From contig CAYFOF010000010.1 in the NCBI GenBank assembly GCA_964344655.1, positions 1-10,853 on the forward strand: 10,853 bases of DNA, in the 5' to 3' direction. Under the pieces are notes generated by a model. The model saw only the letters and a program-made list of their open reading frames with translations. It was not told the DNA's origin and did not search any database. This DNA comes from JABJPM01 sp964344655 (GTDB lineage: Archaea > Nanobdellota > Nanobdellia > SCGC-AAA011-G17 > PNOQ01). Made by a program: the position numbers and the translations under genes. This document shows positions 7,076 to 10,853 of this stretch, piece by piece; the stretch's first letter is position 1, and each line of letters starts with the position of its first letter.

Positions 7076-10000
7076 TTAATTACCAACTAAATATTCTGAC
7101 AATATTACTTCTTTAGGCCCCGAAGTATTCGCTGAACTTTTAATGAATGTTCCCTGGAAAACATTAGAGGGAATTCCTGACCTGATTTTCATTAAAATCT
7201 TGAGAGGGTTAGCTTCATTCTTGACCTCTTTTAAGATTCTTTTCATTGTATGCTTAGCAACACCACCTTCTTTCAATAAGTTCAAGACATCATGCAGAAA
7301 TTCCTCGTCTTCATCAGTGAATTCTTTTGATTTGATTATCGCTTTTATGGTTTTGATAAGCTTTGCTTCGTGGCTTCTTCCTCCAGCACTCTTTAATTCC
7401 TCTCCTTCTTCTATAAACACAGCATTAAATTCTTTCTTGTTCTGCTCTAAATATTTATAGAACTCTGGTTCTAGCTTCTCTCTTTTTGTTTTCTTATCAG
7501 CTTCCAAAATCTCAGCAGCGTTGAAGAAATCAACTTCTTCTATGCTATCGCCTTTATTCATGAAGATTTTTCTTAACTTTCCTTTCCTAAAGAAAGTCAT
7601 TACAGAATTATATTTCTCTTGATGTTTTCTGGAACTTCTTGATTTTTTAGGCAGTCGCTTTATTTTTTCAAATAAATCTTTTTGGTTGTCCCTCAAATCT
7701 CTTAAGAATGTCAGATATTTTAATTCTGGATCATCTTCTTCATCTTCGCCAGTAATCATCTTTTTAGAGGTTAATTTTGCGAATAAATCATGCGATTTAA
7801 CTTCTTCATCAGTCAGCAATTTAGCATCATTTCCTAACATCTCAATAAATGCTTTTATTTTAGATTCAGCAGCTTCTTTTAAGCTAATGTTCTTATTGAT
7901 AGGCCCTGCTGGGAAGAAATTGTAAGTGTAAATCGTATCAAATGGTGGATTTTTACTTACCCTATTTACACGACCCACTCTTTGCATCATCCGGACAGGA
8001 TTCCAGGGGATGTCATAATTAATAACAACATTAGAACGATGCAGGCTCACTCCCTCTGAAAGAATGTCGGTTGAAATTAATATTCTTACATCATCTTTCT
8101 GCTTCTTTTTGGGGTAATTAGCATCATAATTTTCAATTATTTGGTTTCTTGCAAATTCAGAAGAAGTGCTGGAAAAAGCCATTACTTTATTATCAAATTT
8201 AGGATTTAGTTTCGCTTCCAGATATTCTGCTGTTTCTTTAGATTCTGTGAAAACTAAGATTTTATGCTGTTTCAAGATTTTATCTTTGGATAAAATCCTT
8301 GCAAACTCGTCTAATTTTGGGTCTTTGTTTACATCTTTCCACATCAATTCAATTTTCTGCAAAATCTTAAAGTCATTCTTTAGATCTTTGATAAATTCTG
8401 GCTTGAAATTCTTAGATGGATATTCCTGTGCCTTTTCTTTCTCAATAAGATTCTGGATAGCTTCTTGATCATCATTATCTAAGAAATCAAACACTTTGTT
8501 GATATGCTTCTTGCTTAAGAAGACACGACCTTTATTGTATTCTTCAATAAATCTCTTGTAAGAATAAATAAATCTGCCGACAGATTGTTTAAACGCAAAG
8601 AAACTGCTCTCTAATCTTTTCAATAACAAAATCTTCATGAATTTTCCCATGTTTCGCTGAGAAATTTCTTCCGGTTGAGAAATATCTTCTTTCAGATACA
8701 ATAATGGAGTGTATCTTGCATATTTGAATTCTTTGATAATCAATTCTAATGTCTTATTGAAGATTTTATCCAAATCTTCGTCAAAATGATATACTGCTGG
8801 TTTAGGATCATCTACTTCCGGGAATTTCAGTTTTTGTTTTTGTAAGTCTTTGCCATAATATTTCATAATGCTGTTTCTTGTTCTTCTTACCATCAGATAT
8901 TGCAGAACATTATCTCTGATTTCTTCAGCATTTTCCTGAACAATCTTTAGGTATTCTTCTTTGTCTTTCTGCCTGTCAAGTCCTTTAAGCTTGTTCTGAA
9001 GCTTTTTGAAATATTTTTCTAAATCCCTTACTTTTGGATTTGGCAAAGTAGATTTATGAGCATTTTGAAATAATTTTATTTGGCTTAGAATATCTAATGG
9101 TGTATTGTTAAGAGGAGTCGCTGAGACTAAAATAACTCTTTTCCCTCTGCAAATTTGGAAAAGTTTCTCATACATCTGCGTATTCTCAGTTCTGAACCTA
9201 TGAGCTTCGTCAATAAAGATGTTAGTATATTTTTCAGGCCTTTCTTCAATGACTTTGATTATCTTGTCAAGTTTTCCTAGAGATTCAAATTCTGCTTTTC
9301 TCACACCAAAATCAAAAAAGACATTAGGCCATGAGCCAGGATTATTTCTATCAAGCAGAACAGGCGGAGCAATAACCAAAGTTCCACCATCTAACTGCTG
9401 TGCTAACATGGCGGAGATGAATGTTTTACCTAGACCAACTACATCAGAAACAAAAACACCACCATATTCCTCTAATTTCATCTTAGCATCTCTGACAGCA
9501 TCTTTCTGATATTCTAAATCCATGAAATTCTCAGGCAGAAATTCTCTAAATAACTCGTCTTGATCCAAATTAATCTTTTCTTTAAGATATTCATAAAGAA
9601 ATTTAAGATATAATTGATGTGGTGTAATCTCATCATTTAGCCACGTCTGATTCTTGGTTGTTTCAACATAATTCTTGGAAACATCAACACCATTATCCCA
9701 TAGTGCATTAAATTTCTGTAAAGCAAATTTATGATCTTCCGGACGAGGAAGTTCAACATTAAACTCTAAATTATTTCTCAATCCTGATTTACTAAAATTA
9801 CTAGAACCAGTGATAACTCTTCCAACGTCTCTGTCACCTTCTTTAAAACTCATAATATAGACTTTAGCATGAATTTTATCTGCTGGATAAACCCTTATCT
9901 CTAACTTTCCAGAAGCCAACCAATCAAGAAATTTCTTAACACCTTCTTCAACTTCTAAAGTATCTTTAGATTCTTCCATCTCTTTAACAATCTTCTGAGA

Positions 10001-10273
10001 GAATTCTTCTTTCGTTTCTTTATGAGAATGAGGAAGTGTATGCTGAATTTCTTTTGATTCTTGGATTAAGTCATAAGTTTGTTTATCTGTACTGATTCCG
10101 ATTAAAATTCTGATTTTTTCAGTATTTTCAAGAGATTTGTAAAGACCATGAAAACCACTAGCATAAAAATAACCAACTAAACAATCAAAATAACGAGTAT
10201 CTTTAATCAAAGTAGCAAACCGAGAGACTAAATTTTTCCCTTCTTCGTTTGTGATAAATGTCAGATTATTCAT
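7076..10273 (-). CDS. PLD-nuclease / SNF2-type superfamily II helicase fusion
   Basis: This is a 1065-aa protein. The N-terminal ~200 residues form a phospholipase D-like domain: H135-x-K137 followed by GSSN at 156-159 and a downstream ELP segment. The Asp of the classic HKD motif is absent, as in BfiI-like PLD nucleases, so the active site would probably need a dimer. The SF2 helicase follows: Walker A GLGKT (280-284), DEAH (355-358), SATPLNN (384-390), TDILSEGVSLHR (735-746) and QRVGRVNR (764-771). The SATPLNN and WNPVRMMQRVGRVNR forms are typical of SNF2/RapA-like helicases in R-M loci. The last ~270 residues are charged and unassigned. The ATG overlaps the stop of the RHH gene as ATGA, with GAGGGGG 8 nt upstream, and the methylase starts 1 nt after its stop. 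Probable role: ATP-driven translocation or remodelling of unmodified DNA coupled to cleavage, acting with the methylase. DISARM DrmD/DrmC carry related activities on separate proteins, but DrmA and DrmB are missing here. Confidence 0.9.
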   Translation of the reverse strand: MNNLTFITNEEGKNLVSRFATLIKDTRYFDCLVGYFYASGFHGLYKSLENTEKIRILIGISTDKQTYDLIQESKEIQHTLPHSHKETKEEFSQKIVKEMEESKDTLEVEEGVKKFLDWLASGKLEIRVYPADKIHAKVYIMSFKEGDRDVGRVITGSSNFSKSGLRNNLEFNVELPRPEDHKFALQKFNALWDNGVDVSKNYVETTKNQTWLNDEITPHQLYLKFLYEYLKEKINLDQDELFREFLPENFMDLEYQKDAVRDAKMKLEEYGGVFVSDVVGLGKTFISAMLAQQLDGGTLVIAPPVLLDRNNPGSWPNVFFDFGVRKAEFESLGKLDKIIKVIEERPEKYTNIFIDEAHRFRTENTQMYEKLFQICRGKRVILVSATPLNNTPLDILSQIKLFQNAHKSTLPNPKVRDLEKYFKKLQNKLKGLDRQKDKEEYLKIVQENAEEIRDNVLQYLMVRRTRNSIMKYYGKDLQKQKLKFPEVDDPKPAVYHFDEDLDKIFNKTLELIIKEFKYARYTPLLYLKEDISQPEEISQRNMGKFMKILLLKRLESSFFAFKQSVGRFIYSYKRFIEEYNKGRVFLSKKHINKVFDFLDNDDQEAIQNLIEKEKAQEYPSKNFKPEFIKDLKNDFKILQKIELMWKDVNKDPKLDEFARILSKDKILKQHKILVFTESKETAEYLEAKLNPKFDNKVMAFSSTSSEFARNQIIENYDANYPKKKQKDDVRILISTDILSEGVSLHRSNVVINYDIPWNPVRMMQRVGRVNRVSKNPPFDTIYTYNFFPAGPINKNISLKEAAESKIKAFIEMLGNDAKLLTDEEVKSHDLFAKLTSKKMITGEDEEDDPELKYLTFLRDLRDNQKDLFEKIKRLPKKSRSSRKHQEKYNSVMTFFRKGKLRKIFMNKGDSIEEVDFFNAAEILEADKKTKREKLEPEFYKYLEQNKKEFNAVFIEEGEELKSAGGRSHEAKLIKTIKAIIKSKEFTDEDEEFLHDVLNLLKEGGVAKHTMKRILKEVKNEANPLKILMKIRSGIPSNVFQGTFIKSSANTSGPKEVILSEYLVGN

Positions 10274-10419
10274 AATTCCCGCCCCCTCTTTTTCAGTTCG
10301 TCTTCCATTAATTTCTCAAACTGCCGAGAGACAATCCAGCCCTCTTTCTTGCACAACTCTCTATACAAATCATACAATTCCGATTTAACTTTCAATGTAA
10401 TATTTTTGCTATCTACCAT
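10270..10419 (-). CDS. Small ribbon-helix-helix (CopG/Arc-like) regulator, 49 aa
   Basis: From ATG 10419 to TGA 10270 the minus strand encodes 49 residues starting MVDSKNITLKVKSELYDLYR. A beta-strand-like ITLKVK (7-12) is followed by helix SELYDLYRELCKKE (13-26), a GWIVSR turn (27-32) and helix QFEKLMEDELKKR (33-45), which is the size and pattern of a ribbon-helix-helix DNA-binding protein. The ATG has GAGGGGG 5 nt upstream, and the stop overlaps the helicase start as ATGA, so the two are co-translated. As first gene of the operon it is a likely autoregulator. The tandem 8-bp units and G-rich boxes in its leader are candidate operators, which is inference. It could alternatively be the antitoxin-like partner of the HEPN protein, but that gene is 6.6 kb downstream. 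Confidence 0.75.
   Translation of the reverse strand: MVDSKNITLKVKSELYDLYRELCKKEGWIVSRQFEKLMEDELKKRGREL
10282..10288 (-). promoter_or_regulatory. Ribosome binding site of helicase gene, inside the RHH gene
   Basis: The minus-strand gaggggg lies 8 nt before the ATG at 10273. It is part of agagggggcgggaatt (10289-10274), which nearly repeats the leader of the RHH gene (agagggggcgagaat). Confidence 0.7.
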
Positions 10420-10424
10420 TCTCG

Positions 10425-10431
10425 CCCCCTC
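10425..10431 (-). promoter_or_regulatory. Ribosome binding site of RHH gene
   Basis: The minus-strand gaggggg lies 5 nt before the ATG at 10419. It is embedded in the G-rich box agagggggcgagaat, so a protein bound here could also block translation or elongation. Confidence 0.65.
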
Positions 10432-10433
10432 TA

Positions 10434-10457
10434 TAATTAACTAATAAACAAATAAAC
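10434..10457 (-). repeat. Three tandem 8-bp units in the operon leader
   Basis: On the minus strand the units are gtttattt, gtttatta and gttaatta, placed end to end between the TATA-like box and the ribosome site. RHH proteins commonly bind tandem short half-sites, so this is a plausible operator of the first gene product. Low complexity in an AT-rich leader is the alternative. Confidence 0.45.
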
Positions 10458-10460
10458 GCA

Positions 10461-10502
10461 CATACTTATAAATATTACTGTTTTAAAGTTTTCTCGCCCC
10501 TA
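10461..10502 (-). promoter_or_regulatory. Putative archaeal-type promoter of the six-gene operon
   Basis: On the minus strand two TATA-like boxes are visible. One is ctttaaaa at 10488-10481, preceded by the purine-rich gcgagaaaa (BRE-like). The other is tatttataag at 10474-10465. Initiation about 25 nt downstream of the second would fall near 10441 and leave a leader of about 20 nt holding the ribosome site. No other promoter-sized gap exists in the operon. Which box is used cannot be decided from sequence alone. Confidence 0.45.
10484..10498 (-). repeat. 15-bp inverted repeat copy, right
   Basis: The minus-strand ggcgagaaaacttta is identical to plus-strand 101-115. It overlaps the upstream TATA-like element of the operon promoter. 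Confidence 0.65.
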
Positions 10503-10545
10503 ACTACTTGTTCTTGATGTATCGCTAAAGCTCTCTGGAATGAAC

Positions 10546-10608
10546 GGAACTCCCCCAATGTTACTCTCACTTTGTTCGTGATTTAATCTAGGTTAAAGTA
10601 ATAAAAAA
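10546..10608 (-). repeat. Right arm of inverted block repeat (17 bp + 11 bp)
   Basis: The 17-bp block lies at 10608-10592 and the 11-bp block at 10556-10546. They match plus-strand 34-50 and 53-63 exactly, in the same order, with 35 nt here between the blocks. The 17-bp block encodes the FYYFN end of the degraded frame at the right edge. Confidence 0.7.
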
Positions 10609-10798
10609 CTACGTTAGCCCCTAAAGTCTTGGCAATGGAAAAACTCTGCGATTTAATCTCCTTCGGAGTTAAATCTTGCCCTCCCCACTCCGCAAACATA
10701 TCGCTGTATAAGTAGATGTTTAACCCGAAAGAACCCGCTTCTGTAAGTCGCTGTTTTTCTGTAAATGTTTGCTCGTAAGTCGGGTCATATAACACGAA
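10583..10798 (-). pseudogene. Degraded or partial unknown gene at the right edge
   Basis: An open frame of 71 codons has no ATG and no ribosome site. It contains LTEAGSFGLNIYLYSDMF and ends in GANVVFYYFNLD. The same frame upstream of 10798 shows several stops (at 10801-10799 and again before the window edge). It also stays open after the end stop (10585-10583) for 34 more codons, to 10484, with a protein-like stretch (VRVTLGEFRSFQRALAI). This looks like a decayed gene or a fragment left at the cassette border. I do not recognise the family. A genuine short gene with a GTG start at 10795 is possible but less likely. Confidence 0.35.
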
Positions 10799-10853
10799 TT
10801 AAGCTCAATAAATTTGAAGTCCTAAAAAATAGAATAGGGCAATTTCTTAAAAA

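Noticed and set aside
7075..7086. TTG start four codons upstream in the methylase gene
   Set aside because: There is no ribosome site before it, and the ATG at 7074 lies 1 nt after the helicase stop, the usual coupled layout.
283..9509. Plus-strand open frames opposite the operon genes
   Set aside because: They are antisense to well-supported genes, rich in Ser/Leu/Phe as expected from the reverse of Lys/Glu-rich coding, and lack ribosome sites.
3604..10273. Canonical BREX or DISARM
   Set aside because: Helicase and methylase resemble parts of these systems, but PglZ, BrxC, DrmA and DrmB are not present in the window.
1..10853. CRISPR array, tRNA or rRNA genes, transposase
   Set aside because: No regularly spaced repeats, no cloverleaf-like or conserved rRNA sequence, and no recognisable transposase or integrase were seen on either strand.

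Overview
The window is AT-rich and almost fully coding. One compact operon of six overlapping or near-touching genes runs right to left on the minus strand. Oligo-T after the last stop codon, TATA-like boxes upstream of the first gene, purine-rich GGAGG-type ribosome sites and a tiny ribbon-helix-helix regulator suggest an archaeon, perhaps a DPANN-type genome known from metagenomes. A Patescibacteria-like bacterium is not excluded. Two runs of exactly 10 N show that this is a scaffold of short contigs.

Layout in transcription order. At 10420-10582 lies the leader/promoter region, with TATA-like boxes, three tandem 8-bp units and G-rich boxes. Then come a 49-aa ribbon-helix-helix protein (10419-10270), a PLD-nuclease/SNF2-type helicase fusion (10273-7076), a large Eco57I/type IIG-like adenine methyltransferase (7074-3604), a protein with a C-terminal HEPN-like RNxxxH motif (3611-2778), and a GHKL ATPase apparently fused to a C-terminal PD-(D/E)XK nuclease (2785-778). 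The last of these is broken in the assembly by both N-gaps. A RecB/Cas4-like PD-(D/E)XK nuclease with a Cys cluster (781-113) closes the operon, followed by an oligo-T terminator. The right edge (10583-10853) holds a degraded or partial unknown reading frame. Short sequence blocks at the two edges are shared in inverted orientation.

Interpretation. Helicase, adenine methylase and GHKL ATPase with nuclease domains form a restriction-modification-like anti-virus combination. GHKL proteins of the MORC/paraMORC radiation are known to occur beside SF2 helicases and nucleases in R-M neighbourhoods, and a helicase-methylase-ATPase system (Hma) has been described from PADLOC. The gene set here does not match canonical BREX or DISARM. 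The embedded HEPN gene (candidate RNA-targeting or abortive arm), the terminal Cas4-like nuclease and the coupled RHH regulator make it a good candidate for an undescribed or variant defence system. Function is inferred from domains and gene order only.
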